Shown piece after piece: positions 1-12,500 of a stretch of DNA of 64,000 bases. This stretch comes from Zygnema cylindricum (taxonomy: Eukaryota > Streptophyta > Zygnematophyceae > Zygnematales > Zygnemataceae). The notes under the pieces are model-generated. The model was not told where the DNA came from, did no database searches, and worked only from the letters and a program-made list of their open reading frames with translations. Position 1 is the first letter of the stretch. Every line of letters starts with the position of its first letter. The position numbers and the translations under genes were made by a program. The stretch spans positions 202,400 through 266,399 of the forward strand of contig JBBHKE010000927.1 in the NCBI GenBank assembly GCA_037447655.1. Reading direction: 5' to 3'.

Positions 1-573
1 CCAAAAAAAACAATTAGAGTAATGAACTCTAATTTATGTGATAGAACTTTTTCACAGAGGAAGTTTACTCTAATTTATTTAAGTACTCTATATTGGGTTA
101 TGTCGGCCATAATTATCCGCGCTGAAATTACGAACACTAAATTACGTAGACGTACAAAATCTGTCAGTCCGTATAGTTTTGACGTCATTATGACGTTAGT
201 ATAATTTGTCGTGCTGAATGTCAGTTAATGTTCACACTGACGACGATGCTGTCGACGGACGAGAGTCTTGCGAACGGCTTTTTTCGATGTGATTGATTTT
301 TCGTTTAGTGCGATTTCACGTGCGAGCGCGATTCTATTAAATCATAATTTGTACCTTTTTACTTTAAAAAGTACAATTTTGCACGGTCGAACGTCGTCCG
401 TACTCCACACTATTTAAAATGAACCTATATTACAATTTTTTACGCTAATTAAACTTACCTGAATTAGAATGATGAAAAAATTAGAATCATCTACTCTATT
501 TGATGTCATAGTGTCGAAATTTCGAGCGACCGAATTAGAGTAATTTACTCTAATTACGATTCGCGGTGTACAG
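1..573. other. AT-rich intergenic stretch with inverted repeats
   Basis: No gene is visible. The stretch is AT-rich and carries several short inverted repeats built on the words TTAGAGTAA and TTACTCTAA, for example a near-perfect palindrome around 534-556. The last 25 bases (about 549-571) read as the outward end of an element whose terminal repeat resembles the element starting at 574, so two transposon ends sit head to head here. Confidence 0.5.
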
Positions 574-1116
574 TACACCGCCAATCGTTATTAGCGTTGT
601 GTACGCTAATTCCGTCCCGCTTTTTTTTATTATATTCTCCATTAGTGTAGTTCATTCTATTTTTTTCTTTATTCTATTTAGGGTTATTTTCAGTACGTTG
701 TCTCTTAAATAGAGTGGTAAACGGTCAGTGTCAGACCGTACATAAATGTACCTTTTAAAGTTAAAAAGTACAATAAATTAGTTTTAGTAACCGTGGACGC
801 ATGAGAATGTGCTTTCTGAAAAGGAAAAAAAACCAGGTCGTAAAAAATCCCGCTCGCACATATTCGTCCGACAGCCGCGTTTCGACCGTGTGAATGTACG
901 ATTTGTGTACAATTTGTCAGATTTTGTTGGGATACCTATATTAGTGTAAGCATGCTTGCGACCGACATTTTTTTTTTCAAAGATCCAAATTACCATAACC
1001 AAACAATTAGAATGTATGATTTTTTCCAAAATTTTCAAATTCTTAAATAGCGTACACCACGGTAATTATTTTTATACGCTAAAAAAACTTACACGCTAAT
1101 AACGATTGGCGGTGTA
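574..1116. mobile_element. Complete non-autonomous TIR element (MITE-like, TA-flanked), 543 bp
   Basis: The two ends are perfect 24-bp inverted repeats (574-597 and 1093-1116) beginning TACACCGCCAATCG. No transposase reading frame is seen inside, so the element is non-autonomous. If the outermost TA is the target duplication, this fits the Tc1/mariner-Stowaway style of insertion; that assignment is inference. The right 124 bp (993-1116) are identical, in reverse orientation, to 27,882-28,005. Ends of the same type occur in other copies across the window. Confidence 0.75.
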
Positions 1117-1607
1117 GCGGAAAAAAAACGAGCAGTTGTGGCAAGTTAACAGCCCTACGATAACGAAAAAAGCATATGACGTCAGCCAAGAAAAACCGAA
1201 TGAACTCCGGTCCAATAGATACGCCGAATCGGCAAATCTGAGCCGTAGATTCCAAATAGAGTGACACGCAACGCACTCCAACCCGAATAATTGAAAATGC
1301 CAAAATGGAGGCAACGTCCGATCACTGCGCTAAACAAAAATGACAAATTTTAGTTGTTTCTTTTGAACCGTCTGTACGGTTTCCGTACATAGCTATTTCC
1401 ATAACAACAAACCACGTTGCCTTTCAAGTTTCAGGAAAATTATTGGCGCCACAAATTGTTGTCCAATAATAATATTCCGTTTGCCAACTTGGGCGTTGCA
1501 ATTGTAAATTTGTAACCGCGACGTCTCTTCATTGATTCAAGTTTTCTTTTTGATTCATGGATAATTTGGATAGTGAGCCTTCGTGATTGGTCTAAAAGAC
1601 TCTAACC
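1117..1607. other. Intergenic stretch upstream of the transporter
   Basis: No RNA gene or protein domain is recognised. Overlapping small open frames on the minus strand (1079-1314) show no family signature. The stretch presumably holds the promoter of the downstream transporter, but no clear TATA element could be assigned. Confidence 0.35.
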
Positions 1608-4600
1608 ATGGATCGAAAGCCAAGCTCATTAGACATGGAGGGACATGTCGAATGGACGGGAACAAATTCTCCCGAATCGTACGTGCGAAGAACATAAATA
1701 CACATTGTTATGCTTGTTTTTTGTAACATTGAATCCTCAATGTGCTACAATGCCAACATGTTATGTATGAACAACATATTCTTTCAAGACGTTTCTTTTG
1801 TGGCAATGTGGATATTATATAACAAAGTGTTGCAATTATTTTGTTATGTCACATTGCCACTACTTGATTTGGAGTGTGGTTTTATTCTGGTAATCTTGGG
1901 TCACAATTTTGAAGTTAAGCCATATCTGACCACCTAAATGTGATGGGAGTCGGTTGTATCACTCATCTAATTTTCAATCTACTGCTATTGCTATTTTGCA
2001 CATATCCATGTGCAGTGATGTGAGTATGGATCACATGCGAACATTGCACAAATCAGAATCAATACTTCACAATCGAGAGTTTCGAAGGGGATACATCGCA
2101 GGCACTGCCACCTTATGTTTGGGCATTATGGGAGGGTAAATTAATTACCCATCTCATAGGATGTGAAAGTAAGAGAAATATAAAATAAAAAAAGATGTTA
2201 AGACAAAAATTAATGGAATCAAATGGGTTTCAAGAGCACCATCGTTTGATAACAAAATATACATCCTAAATGTAGCGTGAACATTTTTTTTTCTTATTTG
2301 CTTTCGATTTAATAAGAAACTCCAAAGGCGAAACTTGCACACGCTTACAAGTTGTATGCTTCCTATCGCTTTTCCATGCCTATTTTCTCGCCTATCTTTC
2401 TCAAGTTTCCCCGTCCCATTTGGGTGTCTTTGTTCTCCCCTCTCCTCCCCCTTTATTTACTTATCGATTCATTTATTTAAATTTTCCTTTTCTTTTTTCT
2501 TGGGGCGATTCAAACAAGCAGAGCTGTTCTACTTGTGGCTTTGGCCTTCAGCCTCACCGGAATTATTGCGGGTCTTCTTATCGGAGGTCTCGTCGGGTGG
2601 GCGACTGTTTATACATCCGATCTTCTTATTCGACAATGTTACAAATCAGGAGCTTCAGATTATGAAGAATTGGCTTTTTTAATAGGTGGCAAAACATGGC
2701 TGGTCAGTTTCAGGTCAAAATTTCAACACTAATTTGTGTTTTTTTGTACTTTTGTGTTCGTGTTTTTGCGTGTGGAAACTTTTTTTTGAGAGAAGTTTGT
2801 TAGCCCTGTGAAATATGTCTTGAGAATATCCACAGAAAGACCTTGTAGTTTACTTTAATCTGATATAGTTCGCTTTTGTCTCATGTGGAAAGTACAGTTT
2901 ATAACTCAAGCCAGTATTGTGGTACTTCTCGTCGGAAGTATTATTGGAGGAATGCAACAAATGGGGGAAGCGGCGATTTCGGCAATTGAGGTTATGTTTC
3001 CGGATAATGTTCCATCTTGGATTCTATATGAGGATGGAAAAGGACATCTTCTAGTGGTTATTTTGAGTGCTTTAATATCTTTTCCACTTTGTATGGTTAA
3101 GACAATGCGGGCGGTACGTTACAAAACTTATTTTTTTCTTTTTTTCTTTTCTTGGGTTTCTTATTATTTTCAAATGCAAACCTTATTTCTTGGTTCCAGA
3201 TGTGTGTGTAATTGTTCCGGTCCAACACTTAAACGATTTTGAACCGCAAAAAGAATCAGCGTTAAGAAAAAAAAACAATTAGTTTTTATAGCTCCATTTT
3301 ATGTTCAGAGGGCAAAAATGGCCGGGACCCACATAGTGTTATTGACGCTAATAGCGATAACAGTAATTAAGTACTCGATAGTGTACGGACAGTAATTAAA
3401 TTTGAATTATCCAATGCTAGATTTTAAAGAGTTTCGGTCAAAGTTTTCTGGTCAAATATCATTATAATTTATCATAAATATCTTTTCATTGAAAGTCAAA
3501 TAAAATACAGGACCATTTCTCAATAAATGCTTGAAAAAGTCTCTCTCTGTAACAATCACAAAAACACACATTCCTGGCTCAAAAAATTGCAACTTTCAAT
3601 TCAATGTTCAATTTTCAATGGTAACGTGTGACGTACAAATTTGTATTTTCACAACGCTTAATTTCCAATTTTCAGAGGCCGGTGTCAAATTGTTTCTCTT
3701 GAATGTCTGGTCGACGATTTATAATTTCCAGTCGGCTATTATTCTAGACCTCTATTTTAGACTTCGTATGCAATGTCTAATGCCCAAAATCCAATTTTCT
3801 GTACCTCATGCAAAGAATCTGATGTCCGGTGTCCACTATCCGATGTCCAATATTGAATAGCCGATGTCAGATGTTCGGTGTTTAAGTTTTAATGTTCGAT
3901 GTCGAAGGTTTATTTGGTGTCGAATATTGTTGTTTGCCGTTTGGAGTGCGAATTTCGATGTTTGATGGTTTGATGTTTGATGTTTGTTACTTGATGTCCA
4001 ATGTTGAACGTCCAATATCTGATTCAATTTTCGGTGTTTGATGTCAAATCAGGTGTTGATCCCTTAATTCGGAACTTTGACGTTTGAAGTTTGTTTCATG
4101 ATTTCCGATGTCGGATGTCTGATGTATGATGTCCAATGTTTAATCTACAATGTCTAGTGTCTAATGTTGATTTTTTTATGTTTAAAGTTTGAATTTTGAC
4201 GCTTGGTGTCTGTTTTTTATGTCCGACTTGTGAGGTTTAATATTTGACGTCAAATGTCCAATGTCTGATGACTAAACTTTGGTTACTGATGTCGAATGTC
4301 TGGTGTTTGAGAACCGAATTTTGATGTTTGATGTCAGAAGCCCGATGTCTGATTTCCATTGTTTAATCTTTAATGCATTAAGTCCAATGTTCGATGTTCA
4401 ATCTTTATCGTTCCATGTTTGGTGTCCGAATGTTGAAATTTCATATTTGATGTTTGTTTTTGATGTCCGATTTTCAATGTCCAATGTTTAATGTTTAATG
4501 TCCAATGTCCAATGTTTGACGTTCAATCTTCGGTGGTTGATGCTTGCAGTCCAGATTTTGATGGTTGCGGTTTAATGCTTGATTTCATATGTCAGATGTT

Positions 4601-7600
4601 CAATGTTTGCTGTTAGTGGCCAATTCCTAATGTCTGGCGTCTTTTGTCTGATGTCCAATGTCAGGTTTTCGGTTCCCAAGTTCTAATTTCTAATGTAGTA
4701 TGTAATGATGTAAAGTCTAATGTCCAACCTCCATGGTTAAAATCCAAAGCCTGAACCTCAAATTTTCAACACTGAGACGCGCTCTGTATGATGGTTATAG
4801 TTGGAGTATGCTGGATTTGTCGGCATCCTCATCATCGTCTGGCTCGTGACAGCAGTCACATGTCAATCTATTGGAAATGGCCTGCCGGCTATCGGAAGTG
4901 GAGATTTTGAAATGTTTGGTTTTGGATCTTTAGGTATGTTGCCTCCATGATGCGCTTATTACCTGTGCCTAGAAGTTATTCTATATATACTTCAGTTTTT
5001 TTCTGTCGCCCTGGATGATATCTGACTGGAAGCTGATAGAAAAAAAGAACTACAACGTGTGTCGTTATTAGCGCCAATTCTTTTTTCGCCACTTTAACCC
5101 AATTGTCCCCTTGCAGACATTAAATGCCTGATTATTAATTCGAGGGTTGCGATGGAAAGGTAAGATCCTCACCGTCCTATTGGCGGTCTTCAAACCAAAA
5201 TCGGACAGGTGTGCACGAAGGAAAGTCGATTTAAGTGGCGGAAAAAACATTGACACTAATAACGATGCACAGTGTAGCAGTCTGATGCAAGAAAAAAAAC
5301 ATTGAGAAAACATTGAAGATTGCCTTCCTATGTTAGATAAAAATGGGAGAATAACTATCATGAGTTGATAAATAATGACAAACCATATTGCATTGTGGAC
5401 ATTTTAATGGTGATAATTAATGTAATGCTGATAGTTGAACTAATTAAATATTTTTCTAGGTGGGTTCCAACAGAGGGCATTTCCCAAGCAGTTTCTGTCT
5501 TTGGGTTTGCCTATTACATTCAGCCAATCATGATGCCTCTTTTGGCGGAAATGCCGGGAGCTCCGAGACACCAAGCTCGAATACTTTCTTGGGCTATGCG
5601 ATTTGCTGTTGTCGGTGAGGTCCTCTCCCTCTCCCTCTCCCGCTCCCTCTCCCTCTCTCCCTCTCCCCCTTCTCGTCCTCCACTCCCTCTCCCTCTCCCT
5701 CTCTTGTAGAACCTTGTCACATGCAGGCTTTGGCGCTCGTTATCTTCCATTTACTGTCCGACTAAAGTATTTTATCACCGTTTTTTCTTTTCTTTTAAAC
5801 CTTTTCATGCGTAAATTCCCGCGACTTGGTAATGTCAAATGTAGAAATTTAGATTCACCAATAAGTTTAATTCAGAGAAGAGGTTATAGACTTTTAGGAT
5901 TTAAAAACGATGTTTTAAATGTGGTTTTCTCGTGTCCTTTAAAAATCAACAATGACTTAGGCAACCAATAATTAAAATTTTAATCCAATCATGACCGCAT
6001 ATTGCATTACTTTCACATATTATCATTATTTTATTGGATTGTAAATAACATTATACTGTCATTAGATGTTCTTCTTTATTTTTGCTCATTTGCATCTGTT
6101 TCAAAAATCTGAAAATAGATTAGAAATCAATTGAAATCGTAATCCAATCCTGACTACACATTGCGTTATACAAATTGCATAGTAAACATCATTATAATAA
6201 CTAAAATATCTACTCTATTTTTATATGCGTTTGTTTGGTTCAAAATTTTGTAGTCTTTTCCGGAGTCGTTTTTACATCAGTGGGTTTCTTCGGAGCCGCT
6301 TGGTTTGGCAAAAACACGGAGGGAAACATCCTTCAAAATCGTCTTATGGGAGGAGGCATTGCTCAAGGAATTCTCAATTTCTCTATGGCAGGTAAAAGGA
6401 TACAATCCATTAGTCCCTACTTTCATAAATGCCGTCCTTTTTTATTTTCTTTTTTCTTTTTTGCTTTTTTCGTTTTTGCAAGGGCTGGTAAACCATGAGG
6501 ATGCATTTAATTTAGATATGTAGTCCACTTTTTTGCTCTCTATTTTAGTTATTATTTAGTCATGTTGTTGACTTTGGTGTTAGAAGATTCGATGGATAAT
6601 CCTATCATCTAAACATGATCTTCAATAGGTAGTGTATTAGGAAAAAACGTCCGAGTGGAATTAACAACCATGTAACAAAAACAAAAATGACTATATATGT
6701 GGAGTCGAGGCATCTAGAGAAACTTTAAAAACCGTACATTTATAGATTACAACAGTGGCTATCATATAGTATAGAAACGCTAACTTGCAAACCGATGGTA
6801 CGTCATTGATTTTATCTTCCCTTGAAACATGCACTAGAGTTATACACATACGAGAGTCATACGTCACCCGGAAGTCATCAACATATAAACACTAAAAACC
6901 GTCGTGCCATTCATATCAACAAACATACAAGATAAAAATGAAACAAACAAAACAAAACAAGACAAAACAAGAATACAAACAAAGTAAATCGGCATGCAGT
7001 GTATCTAGCCATTTGCGTTCCACCCTTGGAGTATCCGACGCGAGTTATATTGGACAGATGGCTTCCCGGAAACAGATCGGTTTTCCCGACCTTCCGTCGG
7101 ATTTTCATTACCTTCACGACTCTCGGTTCGTGTCTCGCTGTCGCTCTCTATTGGAGGACGGGATCTGCCAAAGTTTTGGTGGTGACCGGGGCCACGGGAG
7201 TATTTTTGACTTCCTACTTTCTGCCTATTGGTAACCACTTTCTACTTTTTTTTAACAGGTGTGTACGCAGTTCTTACTTCTTTTGTAAAACCTAAGCCAC
7301 ATATAGCGTTTTCAATTGTTTTCGTACATTTGATTTTATGGTTTGACATTTTAAACTGACCGATGAGCTTCAAGCAGCCGTACTTTGTTGTCGACATGTG
7401 ATTGCCCGAAAAAAGAAAAAAGTTAAAAAAAAAATGTAATTTTTTGTCGACATGCGATTGCCTGAAAAAAAAAAAAGCTAAAAAAAATGTACTTTTTTGC
7501 CAGATGTTTGCCCGAAAAAAGTTAAAAAAGAATGTACTTTTTTGTCGTCATGTGATTGCCCGAAAAAGAAAAAAGCTATTAAAAAAAAGAACGTTTGATT

Positions 7601-7963
7601 CCTATTTCCTTCCTGACAAACTGACGGCTCTAAAAAACGAAATGCAGGGCAAACTGTCAACGTGAAGTTGTGGCACAAATCAAGATGGAAAATTCCAATG
7701 GAGACCATCAACACCATATGAAGCCAAACCTAATACTGTCCATGGAGCCGCAAACAGTGCCAGTAAGCGACGCGATTGCGTCGTCCAATTCATCAAGCTT
7801 GCGTGAAACTAACAAATTAGGAATGTTAGCTTATCGACGTGACAGAAAACCTGGACTCGTTCCTGCAATTCTGGAAATATGGAATGAGATTGTTTTGCCT
7901 CTCTCAATCGTCCTTATAGGCGCTTTCACAAGTGCTATTACTCTCTGGGCAAGTTTTAAGTAA
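1608..7963 (+). CDS. AAAP-family amino acid transporter (SLC38-like), split gene
   Basis: Predicted multi-pass membrane protein of the amino acid/auxin permease family, which moves neutral or other amino acids with H+ or Na+. Exons placed by splice signals and phase: 1608-1678 (tentative; begins MDRKPSSLDMEG), 2522-2702, 2898-3113, 4801-4933, 5474-5614, 6254-6391, 7000-7230 and 7668-7963. Together they give 468 aa with every phase matching. Family marks are SDYEELAF after the first hydrophobic helix, the FAYYIQPIMMPLLAEMPG stretch, and YPTRVILDRWLP, matching the conserved YPxRxxLD region. The last exon has a polar loop and a final helix ending LWASFK-stop. The usual first helix with its G-A-G-x-L-x-L-P motif was not found, so the N-terminus may lack an exon or be truncated. 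The last-exon acceptor (7668, or 7647/7648 with a phase problem) is uncertain. The family is clear, the exact ends are not. Confidence 0.82.
3530..4760 (+). repeat. Degenerate short tandem repeat field (GATGTC/CAATGT type) in transporter intron
   Basis: The third intron of the transporter (3114-4800) is filled for more than 1 kb by variants of GATGTC, CAATGTTT, TGATGTCC and similar 6-10 base words, very diverged but all in one direction. No coding capacity beyond chance frames. It looks like an old, decayed minisatellite. Confidence 0.7.
5051..5276. mobile_element. MITE-like element in transporter intron
   Basis: About 226 bp with imperfect inverted ends (GTCGTTATTAGCGCC at the left, ACACTAATAACGATGC at the right). 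The body is palindromic and shares the blocks TTTTTTCGCCACTT and AAGTGGCGGAAAAAAC with the copies at 16.2, 21.9, 38.1 and 51.5 kb. No open frame of interest. It lies inside the intron before the exon at 5474. Confidence 0.7.
5615..5706 (+). repeat. CT-rich microsatellite at the 5' splice site
   Basis: CTCTCCCTCTCC-type repeat that begins nine bases after the 5' splice site of the transporter exon 5474-5614. It is pyrimidine-only on the sense strand for about 85 bases. Confidence 0.85.
7375..7590 (+). repeat. Tandem repeat of about 55-75 bp in last transporter intron
   Basis: Three to four imperfect copies of a unit carrying GTCGACATGTGATTGCC followed by an A-rich tract and AATGTACTTTTTTG. 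It lies wholly within the intron between exons 7000-7230 and the last exon. Unit lengths vary because the A tracts vary. Confidence 0.7.
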
Positions 7964-9599
7964 TTAAAAATAAGAAATTTAGCTAGATACTGTTTTTTAG
8001 TTCTCGACACAGGTCCAGAAATGTAAAAAAGGAGGTTTAGCAGCTCCGAAAATGAAAAGGAAGAGGTTTAAGAGGGTAGTCGTTTGGAGAGAGCCCTATC
8101 AATTTTTTTAACCAATAATAGACAAGGAGCTGGGCCAATGTAGTTGCAGGAATAGTTCCTTGAAAATCAGTTAGATATGACGCTGTACAGTAATTATAAT
8201 GGGCAAACTCCGTTAGGTGAATCATAGGAAGGTAGCTTAAATGATGTAGAGGATTTATGAAGCAGCACTTATTTTTCCATAATTCCCTGTAACTACAATT
8301 CTTTTGGAAAACAAAATGATCACGAAGGGCTGTTCTAACGTTGACAAAAAGTGCAGAATGCATCGACAAAATATACAGTGCATTGACAAAAAATAGAGTG
8401 CATTGATAAAAAATACAGTGCATTGACAAAAAATACTTGACAACATTACAGTACATTGACAAAATTACAGTGCATTGACAGAAATATAGGGCATGGATGC
8501 TTTCCGTATCTAGGCTTAAAATTCCCAGGTGCTTTTCTGCAGGATGCTTCTGCCAAGCAAATCACAATAACTTGCTATGTAATGTTGTACTTGTTCTGTT
8601 GTTGACCATTTTATCTATGAAACTCTTTTCATTTGTTTGTTTGTTTCACACAAAGACCTCAAATGCTTCAAATGTGTTTACACATATGCAGTCTTTTTGT
8701 TTTTAATCCATATTTTTGTAATTTATTTTCAAGACGATTTTGCAATTTTTGTGATAAAAAATTAGCTTAGGGACAAGCAACGGTTGATAATCGACAAGTA
8801 ACTCTCAGCAAACCAGCATTCTAAATTATGGAGAAAAGAGTCTTGAAAAACTGCTATTTTGGATTGTCTGGTCCAAGAGTGCATCCAAGAAATTATGTGA
8901 TCTCTACTGCATAATATATTAATATCTAACTCATATGGCTCTATGCGATATGTTTCAATATGACACATACAAGCATATTGCACCATGTTTCAGAAGAATC
9001 TTCAAGCTTTCACTCAAAATGCAAGTGTCAGCAAAATTGACACAATGTTTTTGATTTTTAACACCATTTAATCAGATAAACATGGAACTGGAACACACAG
9101 CTTACAGCCTACACTGATTTCCACAGCCAATTTTCCTTTAGCAAATCCAGCTTTTATATACGAAAAAAAATACACCACCAGATTCGGAGAAAACAGATGT
9201 AAAAACCATGCGTAATCCAGAGAAGATGCTTGTTCTCCTATTTTTCTTTTAGGAACAGTGACCACACGAACGTCAAGATTGAGTGAAAATAAATAAAATC
9301 TTCATAAGATGAACATTGTGTAAGTGGTGTAGAAAAAGGAGTACATCCGCTACAAAATACATATGTCTTCGATAAAAGAAACCTTAACGGACATATATAC
9401 GTATTTACAGACGTTTTTCTGGATATTTTGAATAATTGATGGTTTCGGCATCAAGACTCCAGGAGACATTTGAAGATAGCGACGTGGCAAGCTCCTGACT
9501 ACTCGCCTCTCTCTCTCACTTTCTCTCGCTCTTTTTCCCTCTCGCTTTTCCATTATTTTCATTTTTGTACTGTAGCCTTTCTCGTGCATCTCTTTCGCC
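7964..9599. other. Intergenic region between transporter and methyltransferase
   Basis: No gene is recognised. It holds a short tandem repeat (8341-8492). The last 90 bases before the ATG at 9600 are pyrimidine-rich (CTCTCTCTCACTTTCTCTCG), which is a plausible 5' UTR or promoter-proximal initiator region of the methyltransferase gene. Confidence 0.5.
8341..8492 (+). repeat. Tandem repeat of about 20 bp (CAGTGCATTGACAAAAAATA type)
   Basis: About seven imperfect copies of a unit close to CAGTGCATTGACAAAAAATA. The open frames it creates on the minus strand (repeats of a Leu/Ser/Met/His-rich peptide) are by-products of the repeat and are not proposed as genes. Confidence 0.8.
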
Positions 9600-12500
9600 A
9601 TGAGTCACTTAGTTGCTTCTCGCTGTACTTCTTCTTTTAGCCCTTACTCTCAACTGTCTTCTTTAAGTCTTCCCTTGACAATTCCTCTCGCTATAAAAAC
9701 TCAGCGGTCTGCAGTGGCTGGAAAATTACAATCACAAAAAAATTGCAGTTATTTGCGGGGTAACAACATTGTTTTTAGTTCCAGAGAGCGTTCCTCGATT
9801 CTCCCTAGGCGTAATTTTTTCACCCGTGTTTCTAAGGGAGTTTTAGGGTTATTGCTTCTTGCTGGAGGTGGTATGGCTCAGCCATTACCTGCCCTTGCAA
9901 GAGCAAAGACAAGTGAAGCTGAAGAGGTGCTTCTATTTTGTTTTTATCTACTTCTATCGATACGTGGCTTAGAAAAATTATAATGAATGTGTTAGGTTCT
10001 AGTGACAAAATAGTAAAGAATTTTGTTAAGGCGAATGAATGGCCCCCTTGTTGATTGTTAGACCATTTTATATGCACTTATAAGTCACAACTTGTGTTGA
10101 AGTTATGATTTTCGGTTAAAAATAGGTTAGCATATGATTTTTCTGGATACACTTTCCGCTGCGGTCTTATTGATAATTGAAAATTCTTTAAATTATTTGG
10201 GGCGCTGTAATGAAGAAAAATTAATTGTGAATTTCTGTTCATGTCGTTTGTTTGTTTTTGAATGATTCTACAAGAAACTGCAGTGGTAACCATTTGAACT
10301 TCTACAGCCGGAAAAAATCACATGTGTGCTTGATAATTATCTTCGAGCTTTATACTCTTAGACAGTATTTATCACACCTAAATGAAAAGCTGTTGAATAA
10401 GGTTATAAGCATATTAACGGTTGCAATAATTTCACAAGGTTAGGTTTCCACATTTATCTCAATAAATTTATCTGTTTGGGAAATTCTGACGCTGTTGTTT
10501 TTATGCAGGTTTTGAAAAATGTGGAGTGGCCAGAGGAATGGCCTTTCAAACCAGAGAACTTTTCCCGATATGACGAGTAAGTAATATGACGAATCTGCTC
10601 GTCTCTTGTTCAACTTCTATTGTGTTTATGTCAGCTCTTTCCTTCCATCTTTTAAGATATGTAATGTGTCATGATAAAGTAGGATTCAATTGTTCCCCAC
10701 ATTCAGTACTTCAAACTTCAAAGTTTACAAACTCGATTAGAAGCATATGGAATAGATAAATACCTCTAGTAACATTCACCATACTTAACAATGTCCAGCA
10801 CTTATGGTTTTACATGCCACAAAATTTTAGTAAAACGACGTTTTCAGCTCTTGCACATGTGATCAATGTTGGCAAAAAAATGTTTCAGCCAAACAATTGT
10901 GTCAATAGATTATGGTCCATTCATGGTCCTATTTTGGGCCCGCAGGGCAGATAGAATATTGCAAGTTATCATGCCTCATATCTTCTTGTCATGCTGATAA
11001 CATTCCTTAAATAAACTTGGAACCGGTGATCAACATATCAGGAAAGCAAGGAAGCTTTCTTTTTTCAGAAAGGTTGTGTGGGTTACTTGCATCATTGAAG
11101 TAGCAATGCTTTTTTTCTACAAACGTGATAATGATTTTGTCAATAAATTTGAGTTGTGCGTTGTTCTGCTCCACGAGTATTGTTATGTACTTTCGTACAG
11201 GATTTGGTGTACATACTCATATGGTGAATTACAATGTGAATCGCTATCACCCTTAAGAAATATATATTGTGGGGTTTATTTTAGTGATATTCATTCTAAT
11301 TTAGATCCGTGCGACGGAGGTTATTTTCAACCACTTCCTCCATTAACATTAAAGAAAAAAACTTGGATTATTAACACTATATTTTAGTTCAATAGCCAGA
11401 AAAATTCGTCTCCAAATAAGTGTTTTTAACTTAGCGACTCACGGTGAGCAGAACTGTAAATGTGAATGAACAAGGGACTCTCAATGAATGTGAAAAAAAA
11501 AAAATGTGAAAATGTTGTAAAACTTTTGATCACTTACATTTTGGTTTTAGCTAACTAGTTTTGTCAGTTGAATGACTTAGCTGAAGAAACCGAGAATGAT
11601 ATTAATCAACGAAGGTGAAATTGACGAGGTTTTTCTCTCCTTCACAGATCGACAGACACTTCATTCTACTCTTCCCCCCGATTCGTGACTCATATAGATG
11701 ATGCCGCTATTAAAGCCCTCTCAAAATATTACGCCTCTGTCTTTCCCCCGAGTAACGCACCAGGTGTCGCAATCTTGGATATGTGCAGCAGCTGGGTGAG
11801 TCTTCCCATTTTGAAATAGTGACTCTTTTTTGTAATTTTCAATTGGTATGATCAATGAAAGCTGTTGTAGACTCCGTTTTAAGCCTTTTATAGTAAATTT
11901 GTGCCTAGTTTGTGCCTTGACAATTATATTTTGGCAGGAAATTAGCACTTTTTTGTCAACTTTCCTGGTGCATATTTTTTAGCGATGCTTCACATCTTGG
12001 AAAAAAAAAAAATGTTGCAGAAAGGTGCAGTGCTATCTTTTTTTTCAACTGGATGATTTGTGTCACAGTCTTCTAAACTTCAAATTTTTATTGCCTAACA
12101 GATCAGTCACTATCCTCCAAACTATAAACAGGAGAGAATAGCCGGCCTGGGTCTAAATGAGGATGAATTGGCAAGAAATCCTGTAAGCTAACTGTTCTCT
12201 GACAAGGAAGACGATTGTCTTTATAGGATTAATTTATAGTAAAATCCTGAAAACTTGCTTGTTTCTAATCATGCCTCCATTCAAGTAAAAAAACCGAAAC
12301 TGTCGAGTTGAGGGACTTCTTGATTCCCTTGTCTATGTTCCCAATATGCTTTTTAAGCTTTAGATGAGGTGCTGTTTTATGTAAGTAGTTCTTGCATTTG
12401 TACACATGTTAATTTATAACATACGAGGATCCTTTCAAGTAAAAGAGACAAACAAAGTTGTCGCAATGCTGGCATTGGAAAACAAATTTCAAACAGATCC

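Noticed and set aside
2094-2139. Missing transporter exon reading ALPPYVWALWEG
   Set aside because: It has CAG before and GTAAAT after, but its phase and residues do not fit the conserved first helix well enough.
8341-8492. CRISPR-like array
   Set aside because: Units of about 20 bp are contiguous with no unique spacers, and the context is eukaryotic intergenic DNA; it is an ordinary tandem repeat.
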